DNA of 64,000 bases from Methylobacterium sp. (GCA_002928875.1 PERO01000003.1:1-64000), one strand, 5' to 3'. Counted from the stretch's first letter, positions 44,796 through 54,228 are shown. Program-made: numbers and translations. The notes: generated by a model not told the origin, from the sequence alone.

Positions 44796-46049
44796 CTAGT
44801 GCGCCACGGCGGCCGCGGCCGCCTCGTCGATGAGCCGCCCGGTGCGGAAGCGATCGAGCGAGAACGGCGCGGCGATGGGGTGCGGCTCGCCTGTCGCGAG
44901 CGTCGCCGCGAAGACATGGCCCGAGCCGGTGGTGGCCTTGAAACCGCCCGTGCCCCAGCCGCAATTGACGAAGAGCCCCGCCACCGGCGTCTTGCCGATG
45001 ATCGGCGAGCGATCCGGCGTGACATCGACGATGCCGCCCCAGTTCCGCAGCATCTTCATGCGCCGCGTGACGGGAAAGAGTTCGCAGATCGCTTCGAGCG
45101 TGTGCTGCGTCACCGGCAAGCCGCCGGCCTGCGAATAGCTCGTATAGACATCCGTGCCCGCGCCGATCACCAGTTCGCCCTTGTCGGATTGCGACATGTA
45201 GGCGTGGATGGTGTTCGACATCGCCACACAGGGCATCATCGGCTTCACCGGCTCGGAAACCAGCGCCTGCAGCGGAAAGCTCTCCAGCGGCATCCGCACG
45301 CCGGCCATGGCCATCACGACCGAGGTATGCCCCGCCGCGACCACGCCCACGCGTTTCGCGCCGATGAAGCCCTTCGCGGTTTCGACACCGGCCACCGCGC
45401 CATCCGCCCCGCGGCGCATGCCGGTAACCGCGCAATTCTCGAGGATGTCGACGCCGAGCGCGCTCGCGGCGCGGGCATAACCCCAGGCGACCGCATCATG
45501 CCGCGCGACCCCGCCACGCCTTTGCAGCGAGGCACCGATCACGGGATAGCGGATCGACGGATCGATGTTCAGGATGGGGCAGAAGGCTTTCGCCTCCTCG
45601 GCCGTGAGCCATGCGTTGTCGATGCCCGCGAGCCGGTTCGCATGCACATGGCGCTTCAGCACCACCGCATCGTGATGGTTGTGCGCGAGCATCATCACCC
45701 CGCGCGGGGAATACATCACGTTGATGTTGAGCGCGTGCGAAAGCCCTTCCCAGAGCTTCAGGGAATGCTCGTAGATCGCCTCGGATTCCTCCCAGAGGTA
45801 GTTCGAGCGGATCACCGTGGTGTTGCGGGCGGTGTTGCCGCCCCCGAGCCAGCCCTTCTCGACCACCGCGACGTTGCGGATGCCGAACTCGCTCGCGAGA
45901 TAATAGGCCGTGGCAAGGCCGTGCCCGCCGGCACCGACGATCACGACATCATAGGCCGCCTTGGGTTCAGTGGTCTGGCGCCAGTAGGGCTCCCAGCCCT
46001 CGTGACCCGAAAACGCCTGACGCAGCAGCGAGAAGAAGGAAAAACGCAA
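44796..46049 (-). CDS. soxB: sarcosine oxidase beta subunit
   Basis: The 417-residue flavoprotein subunit carries the catalytic FAD and covalent FMN. The TTG at 46049 gives the expected N-terminus (FSFFSLLRQAFSGHEGWEPYW) and exact family length; an upstream ATG at 46157 would add 36 unrelated residues. FAD binding is shown by YDVVIVGAGGHGLATAYYLA, and the C-terminal DVTPDRSPIIGKT and NCGWGTGGFKATTGSG are typical. First gene of soxBDAG. No glycine-cleavage or folate genes adjoin. Confidence 0.95.
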   Translation of the reverse strand: MRFSFFSLLRQAFSGHEGWEPYWRQTTEPKAAYDVVIVGAGGHGLATAYYLASEFGIRNVAVVEKGWLGGGNTARNTTVIRSNYLWEESEAIYEHSLKLWEGLSHALNINVMYSPRGVMMLAHNHHDAVVLKRHVHANRLAGIDNAWLTAEEAKAFCPILNIDPSIRYPVIGASLQRRGGVARHDAVAWGYARAASALGVDILENCAVTGMRRGADGAVAGVETAKGFIGAKRVGVVAAGHTSVVMAMAGVRMPLESFPLQALVSEPVKPMMPCVAMSNTIHAYMSQSDKGELVIGAGTDVYTSYSQAGGLPVTQHTLEAICELFPVTRRMKMLRNWGGIVDVTPDRSPIIGKTPVAGLFVNCGWGTGGFKATTGSGHVFAATLATGEPHPIAAPFSLDRFRTGRLIDEAAAAAVAH

Positions 46050-46197
46050 AAATCCGGCCCCGTTTTTCGGCAGGATAGGACGAGATCCCGCCGCGCTGCA
46101 ACATCGCCGGTTGATCGCGATCAAGGGCATGACGGCTTTTCCGGGAAAGAATACCATTCAAGGATGGGTCTGACGACCGCAAGCGGGGGAGATGGTC

Positions 46198-46989
46198 ATG
46201 GAAGAGGTGGCGAACGAGGCGCCGATCCGGCGAGATCCCGTCGTGCGGGCCGTGACCCAGGCCGATATCGCCGAGGCGATCAGCGCCGGCTTGCGCGATT
46301 TCCAGGCGAAGCCGCTTTACGGCATGGTCTTCGGCGGCCTCTATGCGCTCGGCGGCATGGCCATCGTGCTCTCCGTCACCGCCTTGCAGATGACCTATCT
46401 CGCCTATCCGCTGGCGGCGGGTTTCGCCCTGGTCGGACCCTTCGTCGCGGTCGGGCTCTATGAGGTCAGCCGGCGCCTCGAAAGCGGGGAAGCGCTGGGT
46501 TTCGCGAGCATCGGGCGCAAGGTGCGGAGCCGGCCGGAACTGGCCTGGATGGCCTTCGTGACGCTCTTCGTCTTCATCGTCTGGATGTACCAGGTGCGCC
46601 TGCTGATGGCGCTGTTCTTCGGCCTGAACACGAATTTCTCGTCGATGCCGGAATTCATCCACATCCTGTTCTCCACCACGCAGGGGCTGGTGTTCCTGAT
46701 GATCGGCAACGTCATCGGGGCGGCCTTGTCCGTGATTCTCTTCTCGCTGACGGTGGTGTCGTTTCCGCTGCTGCTCGACCGGGACGTGGATTTCGTGACC
46801 GCGATGATCACCTCGGTGCGGGCCGTGATGACCAGCCCGCTGCCGCTCGTCACCTGGGCGCTTGCCATCGTGGCCTTGCTGATCGTCTCGGCCCTGCCCT
46901 TCTTCCTCGGCCTCCTCATCACGCTGCCGGTGCTGGGCCACACGACATGGCATCTCTATCGCCGGCTGGTGGAGCCGGAAGAGCGCTGA
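46198..46989 (+). CDS. DUF2189 integral membrane protein
   Basis: The 263-residue protein has about six hydrophobic segments. It has the DUF2189 (COG5473) layout, with ALSAGLRDF-like AISAGLRDFQAKPLYGMVFGG early and GPFVAVGLYEVSRRLESGE, then SFPLLLDRDVDFVTAMITSV. Function unknown. The ATG at 46198 has GGGGAG 6 bp upstream; an ATG 6 bp earlier abuts the ribosome-binding site. Divergent from soxB. Confidence 0.88.
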   Translation: MEEVANEAPIRRDPVVRAVTQADIAEAISAGLRDFQAKPLYGMVFGGLYALGGMAIVLSVTALQMTYLAYPLAAGFALVGPFVAVGLYEVSRRLESGEALGFASIGRKVRSRPELAWMAFVTLFVFIVWMYQVRLLMALFFGLNTNFSSMPEFIHILFSTTQGLVFLMIGNVIGAALSVILFSLTVVSFPLLLDRDVDFVTAMITSVRAVMTSPLPLVTWALAIVALLIVSALPFFLGLLITLPVLGHTTWHLYRRLVEPEER

Positions 46990-47029
46990 GCACCGCGCAG
47001 CGGCGGAAAGCAGAAAGGGAGAAGGAAGA

Positions 47030-47104
47030 TGGCGCGCCCTACGGGAATCGAACCCGTCTTTACAACGTGAAAGGCTGTCGTCCTAACCGATAGACGAAGG
47101 GCGC
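47030..47104 (-). tRNA. tRNA-Glu (TTC anticodon)
   Basis: The 75-nt cloverleaf has acceptor GCGCCCT/AGGGCGC, an encoded CCA, the anticodon loop CTTTCAC giving TTC and a GTTCGATTC T-loop. Confidence 0.95.
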
Positions 47105-47276
47105 GTTGAGGCTCCCTTAGCGAGGATCGGCGGACGGGGCAAGCGGGCGCGAGAAGTTTTTCCGGCTGACATTGAGGCCGCCTGCATTCATGCGATGATT
47201 GTGCTTGCCCGCTGCCGGCGCGCGTGCTCATCAGGGGGCCCTGCCGGCCTGGTCCGGCTTCCGCAAGCCCCGCCCC

Positions 47277-48182
47277 ATGTCCGATTCCAGACCCGCTCCC
47301 GACGCCCTTCCCGATCGCGCGCTCGCCGGCATCGGCCTGATGCTCGCCGCGATGTTCGCCTTTTCCCTCAACGACGTGATGGGGAAATGGCTGGTGGCGA
47401 CCTATGGCGTCGCGCAGATCCTGCTGATCCGCTCGTTTGCGGCCGCGGCGATGCTGGCGCCGGCGATTCATCGAATCGGCTGGCGTGCGGTGGTCTTTCA
47501 GGATCGGCCGTGGCTGCATGCCGTGCGCGCGCTTTGCTCCACGGCGGAGGTGGCGTTCTTCTACTGGGCGGTGATCTATCTGCCGCTCGCGGATGCCGTG
47601 GCCTTCTACCTCGCGGGGCCGATTTTCGTGACCCTGTTCGCGATCGTCTTCCTGAAGGAGCAGGTGGGCTGGCGGCGCTGGCTCGCCATCGTCATCGGCT
47701 TCGTCGGCGTGCTGATCGCGGTCAATCCCACCGGCGAGAGCTTCACCTGGCCGGCGCTGATCGCGCTTTCCGGCACCATCCTTTTCGCCGGGTTGAACAT
47801 CCTCACGCGGATGCTCGCGAACACCAACGAGGTGGCGCTGGTAAGCTGGCAGGTGGCGAGCGCGCTGGCCTTCGGTTTGCTCGTCGCGCCGTTCCGCTGG
47901 GTGACACCGAGCCTTGCGGATTTCCTCGCGCTCTGCCTGCTCGGCATCGTGGCGAATCTCGCGCATATGGGCGTTAACAGGGCACTGAAATATGCCCCGG
48001 CCGCGGTGGTGGTGCCCTATCAATACACGCTGATCGTCTGGGCCGTGGTGCTGGGCTACCTGTTCTTCGGCGATATCCCGCGCGCGAATGTGGTGATCGG
48101 CTCGATCATCATCGTGGCAGCGGGGCTCTATATCTTTATGCGCGAGCAGGCCCGGGCGAAGGAGAACGCTCGGAAAGCTTAG
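47277..48182 (+). CDS. EamA/DMT-superfamily transporter
   Basis: The 301-residue protein has ten hydrophobic helices formed by two EamA repeats: GIGLMLAAMFAFSLNDVMGKWL opens the first, and AGLNILTRMLANTNEVALVSW lies in the second. YAPAAVVVPYQYTLIVWAVVLGYLFFGD is the usual last repeat signature. It is probably a metabolite exporter; substrate unknown. ATG 47277 (MSDSRPA) is chosen over upstream codons without hydrophobic character. It converges on recJ across a palindromic repeat. Confidence 0.88.
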   Translation: MSDSRPAPDALPDRALAGIGLMLAAMFAFSLNDVMGKWLVATYGVAQILLIRSFAAAAMLAPAIHRIGWRAVVFQDRPWLHAVRALCSTAEVAFFYWAVIYLPLADAVAFYLAGPIFVTLFAIVFLKEQVGWRRWLAIVIGFVGVLIAVNPTGESFTWPALIALSGTILFAGLNILTRMLANTNEVALVSWQVASALAFGLLVAPFRWVTPSLADFLALCLLGIVANLAHMGVNRALKYAPAAVVVPYQYTLIVWAVVLGYLFFGDIPRANVVIGSIIIVAAGLYIFMREQARAKENARKA

Positions 48183-48184
48183 CC

Positions 48185-48242
48185 TTTTTTATCGCATTTT
48201 CTTCACGCGAACCGGTTCCCACTTCGCTTGAAAATGCTCTAG
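48185..48242. repeat. CTAG-ended palindromic repeat, single-hairpin copy
   Basis: GCATTTT (48194-48200) pairs with AAAATGC (48231-48237), with GCGAA/TTCGC inner pairing around the AACCGG core, and CTCTAG at the right end. It fills the gap between the convergent EamA and recJ genes, and the recJ TAG stop is part of the CTAG boundary. A T-run at 48185-48190 suggests it also works as a terminator. Confidence 0.75.
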
Positions 48243-50014
48243 GGCCGCGCGAGATCGACCAGCCGGAAGCTCACCTTCACGCGCCCGCCCCAGCGATCGA
48301 GGCTCACACTTCCCGCGACGTGAACCGTTTCGCCGCGCGCGGCCAGCAACGCATCGCCCAGCGGTTTTCCCGCCGCGCGGAAGGCCATCGCCTCGATCCG
48401 CGCGCCGCCGGAACTCACGAGATTGGCCTTGAGATGCCCGCCCTTGAGTTCCATCACCTCGGCGACGCGATGCGCCGGCAGCGCGAAAACCGGCTCGGGA
48501 TTGCCTGAACCGAAGGGCCCGGCCCGCGCGATCTCGCTCACGAAATCCGGCGTCAGGCTCTCGGCGGAGAGCGCGGCATCGATCGAGAGCGCATCCCCGG
48601 CGCGGGCGATCGTCACGGCGGGCGCGAGCCGCGCCTCGAGGAAATCCGCGAAGGCCGCCACGCCGCCCGGCGGCAAGGTCACCCCCGCCGCCATGCTGTG
48701 CCCGCCGCCCTTCACCGCGATTCCCGCCTCCACCGCCGCGCGCACCGCCGCGCCGAGATCGACACCCGCGATGGAGCGGCCGGAGCCCGTCAGCGCGCCT
48801 TCATAGGCGGCGATGGCGAAAGCGGGGCGACGGAAACGCTCCTTCAGCCGCCCGGCGATGATGCCGACAATGCCGGGATGCCAGCCCTCGCCCGCCACCA
48901 CCAGCACCTCGCGATCCTCTTCCGCAAGGCCAAGCGCCTGCAGGGCCTGCGCCTCGGCTTCCATCAGCATCGCCTCCTCGACGGCCTGCCGCTCGCGGTT
49001 CAGGCCATCGAGCGTCTCGGCGATGCGGCGCGCCTCCTCCGGATTGTCGGAGAGCAGGAGGCGCGCGCCCAACGCGGAATCGCCGATTCTCCCGCCCGCA
49101 TTGATGCGTGGACCGATGAGAAATCCGAGATGCCAGGCCTCGGGGGCTGAATCGAGCCGCGCGACATCGGCGAGTGCCGCGAGGCCGATCCGCTCGCGGC
49201 CCCGCATCACCTTCAGCCCTTGCGCCACATAAGCCCGGTTGAGGCCGGTGAGCGGCACGACATCGGCCACCGTCGCCAGCGCCACGACATCGAGCTGCGA
49301 CAGCAGGTCCGGCCCTGCCAGGCCCTGCTCGCGCAAGGCGCGGCTCAGCCCCGCGAGCACGAGGAACACCACGCCGGCCGCGCAGAGATGGCCGAGGCCG
49401 GAAAGATCGTCCTGCCGGTTGGGGTTCACCAGCGCATCAATGGCCGGCAATTCCACCGGGGCCTGATGGTGATCGAGCACGATCACGTCCATGCCGAGCG
49501 CCTTCGCTTCCGCCAGCGGCGCATGGCCCGAGGTGCCGCAATCCACGCAGACCAGCAGAACAGCGCCTTCCGCCTTGAGGCCGCGGATCGCCTCAGCATT
49601 CGGGCCGTAGCCCTCGGTCAGGCGATCCGGGATGTGGATGAAGGGCCGGAGCCCGAAATGCCGGAGATAGCCCGCGAGCAAGGCCGCCGAGCAGGCGCCA
49701 TCGACATCATAATCCCCGAAGATCGCGATGGGTTCACGCCGGCGGATCGCATCGGCGAGCCGCGCGATGGCGCGCTCCGCATCGACCATCACCAAGGGAT
49801 CGGGCATCGCCGATTTGAGGCGCGGTTCGAGGAAATCCGCCGTGTTCGTCACCTCCGCGCCCCGGCCGGCGAGAAGGCGCGCCAGCGTGTTCGGCAGGCC
49901 ATGCGTGTCGGCGATGGCCTCGGCGCGGCGCGCGCCTTCCGCATCGAGACGATCCGCCCAGGCCCGTTGCAGGGCGGAGCGGGTGACTTTCAGGAAGGGC
50001 GGTTTGGCGTTCAC
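48239..50014 (-). CDS. recJ: single-stranded-DNA-specific exonuclease RecJ
   Basis: The 591-residue DHH-family nuclease degrades ssDNA 5' to 3' in recombination and mismatch repair. Motifs are IFGDYDVDGACSAAL, VCVDCGTSGH, VIVLDHHQAP (DHH), VALATVADVVPLTG and the DHHA1 part GGGHSMAAGVTLP. It starts ATG 50014, overlapping the acetyltransferase stop by 4 bp. The stop codon is supplied by the adjacent palindromic repeat. Confidence 0.95.
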   Translation of the reverse strand: MNAKPPFLKVTRSALQRAWADRLDAEGARRAEAIADTHGLPNTLARLLAGRGAEVTNTADFLEPRLKSAMPDPLVMVDAERAIARLADAIRRREPIAIFGDYDVDGACSAALLAGYLRHFGLRPFIHIPDRLTEGYGPNAEAIRGLKAEGAVLLVCVDCGTSGHAPLAEAKALGMDVIVLDHHQAPVELPAIDALVNPNRQDDLSGLGHLCAAGVVFLVLAGLSRALREQGLAGPDLLSQLDVVALATVADVVPLTGLNRAYVAQGLKVMRGRERIGLAALADVARLDSAPEAWHLGFLIGPRINAGGRIGDSALGARLLLSDNPEEARRIAETLDGLNRERQAVEEAMLMEAEAQALQALGLAEEDREVLVVAGEGWHPGIVGIIAGRLKERFRRPAFAIAAYEGALTGSGRSIAGVDLGAAVRAAVEAGIAVKGGGHSMAAGVTLPPGGVAAFADFLEARLAPAVTIARAGDALSIDAALSAESLTPDFVSEIARAGPFGSGNPEPVFALPAHRVAEVMELKGGHLKANLVSSGGARIEAMAFRAAGKPLGDALLAARGETVHVAGSVSLDRWGGRVKVSFRLVDLARP

Positions 50015-50454
50015 AGATTGTGTCGATAGACGATGAATCCCGAGCGGTCAGCCACCTTGTTGTAGAGCACCTGGGCTTCCGCGTTGCTCTCATGCGTCTG
50101 CCAGTAGACGCGGAACCACCCTGCCCGCGCCGCCTCGGCATAGACATGCGCGATCAGCGCCCGCCCCACGCCCTTGCCGCGCGCCTCGGGCAATGTGAAG
50201 AGATCCTGCAGGTAGCAGATGGATTTCGTGCTCCAGGTCGTGCGATGCGCCACGCATTGCACGATACCGAGTAGCATTTCGCCTTCGAACGCGCCCCAGA
50301 CATGCATCGGCTCGGCCGGGTCCATCAGCCGTTGCCAGGTGGTCTCGGTCACCTCGGCCGGCAGGCTCGCCTTGTAGAAGGCGAGATAGCCCTGCCAGAG
50401 CGGCTCCCACGCCGCACGATCGGCGGGAGCAAGTGGGCGGATGTCGAGCGGCAT
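50011..50454 (-). CDS. GNAT-family N-acetyltransferase
   Basis: The 147-residue protein has the acetyl-CoA-binding motif A in LPEARGKGVGRALIAHV (RGKGVG) and motif B in YWQTHESNAEAQVLYNKVA. Substrate unknown. The ATG at 50454 is chosen since GGAG lies 7 bp upstream; an upstream ATG at 50472 is possible. It is coupled to recJ by an ATGA overlap and separated from glpX by a palindromic repeat. Confidence 0.88.
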   Translation of the reverse strand: MPLDIRPLAPADRAAWEPLWQGYLAFYKASLPAEVTETTWQRLMDPAEPMHVWGAFEGEMLLGIVQCVAHRTTWSTKSICYLQDLFTLPEARGKGVGRALIAHVYAEAARAGWFRVYWQTHESNAEAQVLYNKVADRSGFIVYRHNL

Positions 50455-50467
50455 GGGGCTCTCCGGT

Positions 50468-50565
50468 GTCATTCCCGACGATGCGACAGCATCGGGCGGG
50501 AATCCAGTTCTCTCACGTGCAAGACATGGATCCCCGTCCGACGCTGACACGTCGCCGGGGATGAC
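50468..50565. repeat. long inverted-repeat element between glpX and the GNAT gene
   Basis: Two roughly 40-bp arms are imperfect inverted copies: 50468-50507 starts GTCATTCCCGACGATG and 50526-50565 ends CGCCGGGGATGAC. About 18 bp separate them. The GTCATTCCCG...CGGGGATGAC ends resemble dispersed palindromes common in alphaproteobacterial genomes. This is a distinct family from the CTAG-type repeats in this window. Confidence 0.65.
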
Positions 50566-50574
50566 AGGGTCGCC

Positions 50575-51570
50575 TCAATCCAGATGGAACTTCGTGAGTT
50601 CGCGGTGCTCGCCCTGGATGCGGCGCACGGTGCCGGTGAGCGAGCGATAGACGATCGTCTCCGTCTCGATGATGTCGCCCGAGAACTTCACGCCCTTCAG
50701 CAGCGCGCCATCGGTGACGCCGGTGGCGGCCACGACCGTATCGCCCGAGGCCAGTTCGAGAAGGTCGTATTTCTTCTTCGGGTCCTTCACGCCCATGGTC
50801 GCGGCGCGCGCGATCTTCTCGGGCGTATCGAGGATGAGGCGACCTTGCATCTGCCCGCCGACGCAGCGCAGGGCGCCCGCTGCCAGCACGCCTTCGGGCG
50901 CGCCACCGATGCCGAGATAGATGTCGATGCCGGTCTTCGCGGTTTCCGCGCACTGGATCACGCCCACCACGTCGCCATCGGTGATGAGGCGGATGGAGCA
51001 GCCGAGCGCGCGCAGCTTGCCGATGAGATCGGCATGGCGCGGGCGATCCATCACGAGGGCCGTGATTTCATTGGCCTTCACGCCCTTGGCCTTCGCCAGC
51101 GCATGGATGTTGTCTTCCACCGAGGCATCGAGATCGATGATGCCCTTTGGGTAGCCCGGCCCGATGGCGATCTTGTCCATGTAGACATCCGGCGCGTAAA
51201 GCAGCGTGCCTGCCTGCGCCATGGCCATCACGGCGATGGAACCCGGCATGTCCTTCGCGCAAAGCGTCGTGCCTTCCAGCGGATCGACCGCGATATCGAC
51301 CTTCGGGCCCTTCTTGGTGCCGACCTTCTCGCCGATATAGAGCATCGGCGCCTCGTCACGCTCGCCTTCGCCGATGACGATCTCGCCATCGATCGGGAGC
51401 TTGTTCAGTTCGCGGCGCATGGCATCCACGGCGGCCTGGTCGGCGGCCTTCTCGTTGCCGCGCCCGCGCAGCTTGGCCGAGGCCACCGCCGCGCGCTCGG
51501 TCACGCGCACCAGCTCCATGGTGAGGATGCGTTCGATGATCTTGTCTTCGGTCACAACGAGGTCGGTCAT
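50575..51570 (-). CDS. glpX: class II fructose-1,6-bisphosphatase
   Basis: The 331-residue GlpX enzyme converts fructose-1,6-bisphosphate to fructose-6-phosphate in gluconeogenesis. Key parts: GEIVIGEGERDEAPMLYIGE (metal ligands), VDIAVDPLEGTTLCAKD, and IYLGIGGAPEGVLAAGALRC. In many Rhizobiales it follows hom and precedes recJ, as here. Confidence 0.95.
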   Translation of the reverse strand: MTDLVVTEDKIIERILTMELVRVTERAAVASAKLRGRGNEKAADQAAVDAMRRELNKLPIDGEIVIGEGERDEAPMLYIGEKVGTKKGPKVDIAVDPLEGTTLCAKDMPGSIAVMAMAQAGTLLYAPDVYMDKIAIGPGYPKGIIDLDASVEDNIHALAKAKGVKANEITALVMDRPRHADLIGKLRALGCSIRLITDGDVVGVIQCAETAKTGIDIYLGIGGAPEGVLAAGALRCVGGQMQGRLILDTPEKIARAATMGVKDPKKKYDLLELASGDTVVAATGVTDGALLKGVKFSGDIIETETIVYRSLTGTVRRIQGEHRELTKFHLD

Positions 51571-51654
51571 GGCAATTCTTCAGCTTTGCGGGTGTGTTGG
51601 CGGGTCTCTAGCAGGGAAAACCGCCGGGGTCATGCGGAAAGAGGCCGGATTTGC

Positions 51655-52956
51655 TCATCTCTCAATGCGGATGACTTGCGGCGGGCCATCGAGAACGCCC
51701 TCCTCCGCAATCGCGGCGACCGCGTCGCGCACGCGCAGCTCGGTCGTGGCATAGGTGATGAGGATCACCGGCACGGCCCCGGACGCGCTCCGGTGCGTGC
51801 CCCGGCCCTTCTGGAGGATGGATTCGAGGCTGATGCCGCGTTCGGCCATGCGGCTCGCGATGGTTGCGGCCGCGCCGGGCCGGTCGAGCACCTGCAGGCG
51901 CACGTAATAGCCGCCCTCATGCTGCTGCATCGGCGCCCGGACGGGCTTCGCGAGCGTGCCCGAGGGACGGCCGAACACCGGGACGCGATTGCCCCGCGCG
52001 AGATCGACAATATCGCCCACGACAGCCGAGGCGGTCGCTCCACCGCCGGCGCCGGGGCCGACGAGGGTGATCGCGCCGACCGGCTTCGCCTGGATCTCCA
52101 CCGCGTTCGTCACGCCCATCACGCCGGCGAGCTGGCTCGTGCGCGGCACCATGGTGGGATGCACGCGCTGCTCGATGCCCTGCGCGGTGCGTTCGGCGAC
52201 ACCCAGCAGCTTGATGCGAAAGCCCAGTTCCTCCGCCATGACGAGATCGAGCGGCGTGACACCGGAAATCCCCTCGACATAGACCGCGTCGCCATCCACC
52301 TCGGTGCCGAAGGCGAGCGCGGTCAGCAAGGCGAGCTTGTGCGCGGTGTCGTAACCCTCGACATCGAAGGTCGGGTCCGCTTCCGCGTAACCCAGTTCCT
52401 GCGCGGCCTTGAGGCAGGCGGCGAAATCCAGCCCCTCCGCCTCCATGCGGCTGAGGATGTAGTTGCAGGTGCCGTTGAGAATGCCCGAGACGCGGGTGAT
52501 CTCGTTGCCGACGAGCGCCTCGCGCAGGGCCTTGATGACCGGGATGCCGCCCGCCGCCGCCGCCTCGAAGGCGATGGTCGCGCCCTTCGCCTCGGCCAGC
52601 CGCGCGAGCCCCGCGCCATGCGCCGCGAGCAGCGCCTTGTTGGCGGTGACGACCGGCTTTCCTGCATTGAGTGCCGCCTCGACCAGCGCCTTCGCGGAGC
52701 CTTCGGAGCCCCCCATCAGCTCGACGATGCAATCAACCTCCGGGTCGTTCGCGAGCGCGGCCGGATCGTCATGCCAGCGATAGGCCGAGAGATCGACGCC
52801 GCGATCCTTGCCCCTGGAACGCGCGGAAACAGCGACGACGCGGATGGGCCGGCCGGCGCGCTCGGCGAGTTCGTTCGCGGCGCTCTCGAGGATGCGGATG
52901 GTCGCCGCGCCCACGGTGCCGAGCCCGGCAATCCCGATCTTCAACACAGTTGCCAT
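51655..52956 (-). CDS. hom: homoserine dehydrogenase
   Basis: The 433-residue enzyme reduces aspartate semialdehyde to homoserine for threonine and methionine. An N-terminal NAD(P) fold KIGIAGLGTVGAATI, the catalytic region GILNGTCNYILSRM and AEADPTFDVEGYDTAHKLALL, and a C-terminal ACT domain starting near YYVRLQVLDRPGA (allosteric threonine site) are present. It is co-oriented with glpX 84 bp downstream. Confidence 0.95.
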   Translation of the reverse strand: MATVLKIGIAGLGTVGAATIRILESAANELAERAGRPIRVVAVSARSRGKDRGVDLSAYRWHDDPAALANDPEVDCIVELMGGSEGSAKALVEAALNAGKPVVTANKALLAAHGAGLARLAEAKGATIAFEAAAAGGIPVIKALREALVGNEITRVSGILNGTCNYILSRMEAEGLDFAACLKAAQELGYAEADPTFDVEGYDTAHKLALLTALAFGTEVDGDAVYVEGISGVTPLDLVMAEELGFRIKLLGVAERTAQGIEQRVHPTMVPRTSQLAGVMGVTNAVEIQAKPVGAITLVGPGAGGGATASAVVGDIVDLARGNRVPVFGRPSGTLAKPVRAPMQQHEGGYYVRLQVLDRPGAAATIASRMAERGISLESILQKGRGTHRSASGAVPVILITYATTELRVRDAVAAIAEEGVLDGPPQVIRIER

Positions 52957-53067
52957 GCTCGCCCCCAGGTTCCGCCATCCGAGTCACGCCCGTCTCGTCC
53001 GGCGCCTTTTTGCAAGCGCGGGCTGGAAGAGCAAGTGCGGCGAAACCCGCAACGGGCTTTTTCGGGC

Positions 53068-54147
53068 TCAGGGCGCGGGCAGCGCCGAGAGGTGCCGCTT
53101 CAGTTCGGTGTTCATCTCGTTGAGGCGCTGTTCCACCTCGGCGCGCTTGCGGCGGCCTTCGTTCTGCACGTTCATCACCTGCGTGATGGTGTCGATGAGG
53201 TCGCGATTGGTCTTCTCGAGCGTCGCCATGTCGACGATGCCGCGCTGGCTCTGCTTCTCGATCTCGATCGCCTGCCCCTTCATCATCTCGGAGGCCTGCT
53301 TCAGCATGGTGTTCGTGGCATCCGTGACGGTCTTCTGAAGGTCGAGCGCGCCCTGCTGGCGGGTGAGGCCGAGCAGCAGGATCATCTTCTGCTTCCAGAC
53401 CGGAATGGTGAGCTGCGTCGTTGCCTGCAGGTTCTCGATCAGCGTCTCGTCGCCGGCCTGCACGATGCGGATCTGCGGCAATTGCTGGATGCCGATCTGC
53501 CGCGCCTGCTGGAGATACATGATGCGCTTTTCGAGCCGATCCAGCGCCTGCAGCGCATCCTGATAGGCCTGTGCGGCCATCAGGCCGTCTGTGGTATTGG
53601 CCTTGCCGTCCGCTTCCGCCTTGAGCGCGGCGAGCCGGCCTGCCTTGAATTCCTCGGCATAGGCCTTGCCGGCCTCGATATAGGTGTCGAGTTCGGCGAT
53701 CGCGGCCTTGGTCTGGTCGTGCAGGTCGTCGAGCATGTGGATGTCGCGGCGCAGGCCCTCCTTGTGCTTGTCGAGTTCGATCGTCACGCGATCGATCTGC
53801 GAGGCCACGGTGGAGAACCGCTCCTTGAAGCGCGAGAGCCGCGCCTGCATGTTCGTGAAGAGCCGCTGGAACCAGTTGAGCTGGCCGATGGCGGCGGGAT
53901 CGAGCCCCTTCGCCTTGGTGAGGATATCGGTGAGCAGGTCGCCGGTCTTCCCCATCTCCTTGTTGCGCGTTTCGGCGAGGATGCGATCCGCGAAATCCGA
54001 GACGCGCGCCTGCGCCTTGTCGCCATAGGTGACGATGTTGGCGCGATCGGTGATGTCCAGTTCCTTCTTCACCGCCTCCACGCGCCCGCGATCGAGCTGG
54101 ATGGAGGGCAGATGGGCCTGGGCGGCCAGCTTTTCGCTATCGGACAT
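53068..54147 (-). CDS. TelA-family toxic-anion resistance protein
   Basis: The 359-residue, largely alpha-helical protein matches the TelA/KlaA family (PF05816): IGQLNWFQRLFTNMQARLSRF, LDKHKEGLRRDIHMLDDLHDQT, YIEAGKAYAEEFKAGRLA and VWKQKMILLLGLTRQQGALDLQK. Long heptad-like stretches suggest coiled coils. The family is named for tellurite resistance, but its biochemical role is unclear. It lies between the antitoxin gene and hom on the same strand; no ter genes or XpaC-like partner adjoin. Confidence 0.9.
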   Translation of the reverse strand: MSDSEKLAAQAHLPSIQLDRGRVEAVKKELDITDRANIVTYGDKAQARVSDFADRILAETRNKEMGKTGDLLTDILTKAKGLDPAAIGQLNWFQRLFTNMQARLSRFKERFSTVASQIDRVTIELDKHKEGLRRDIHMLDDLHDQTKAAIAELDTYIEAGKAYAEEFKAGRLAALKAEADGKANTTDGLMAAQAYQDALQALDRLEKRIMYLQQARQIGIQQLPQIRIVQAGDETLIENLQATTQLTIPVWKQKMILLLGLTRQQGALDLQKTVTDATNTMLKQASEMMKGQAIEIEKQSQRGIVDMATLEKTNRDLIDTITQVMNVQNEGRRKRAEVEQRLNEMNTELKRHLSALPAP

Positions 54148-54228
54148 GGAAACCTCGCGGGCGGGTTAAGTCTCGCCGCGAGATGTAGGGGGTGCACCCG
54201 GGAATGTCACGGGGTGACAGGCAGGCGG

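Noticed and set aside
41611..45435. Apparent 1274-residue extended SoxA
   Set aside because: The upstream part overlaps soxD and soxB in another frame; ATG 44508 overlaps the soxD stop and gives normal SoxA length.
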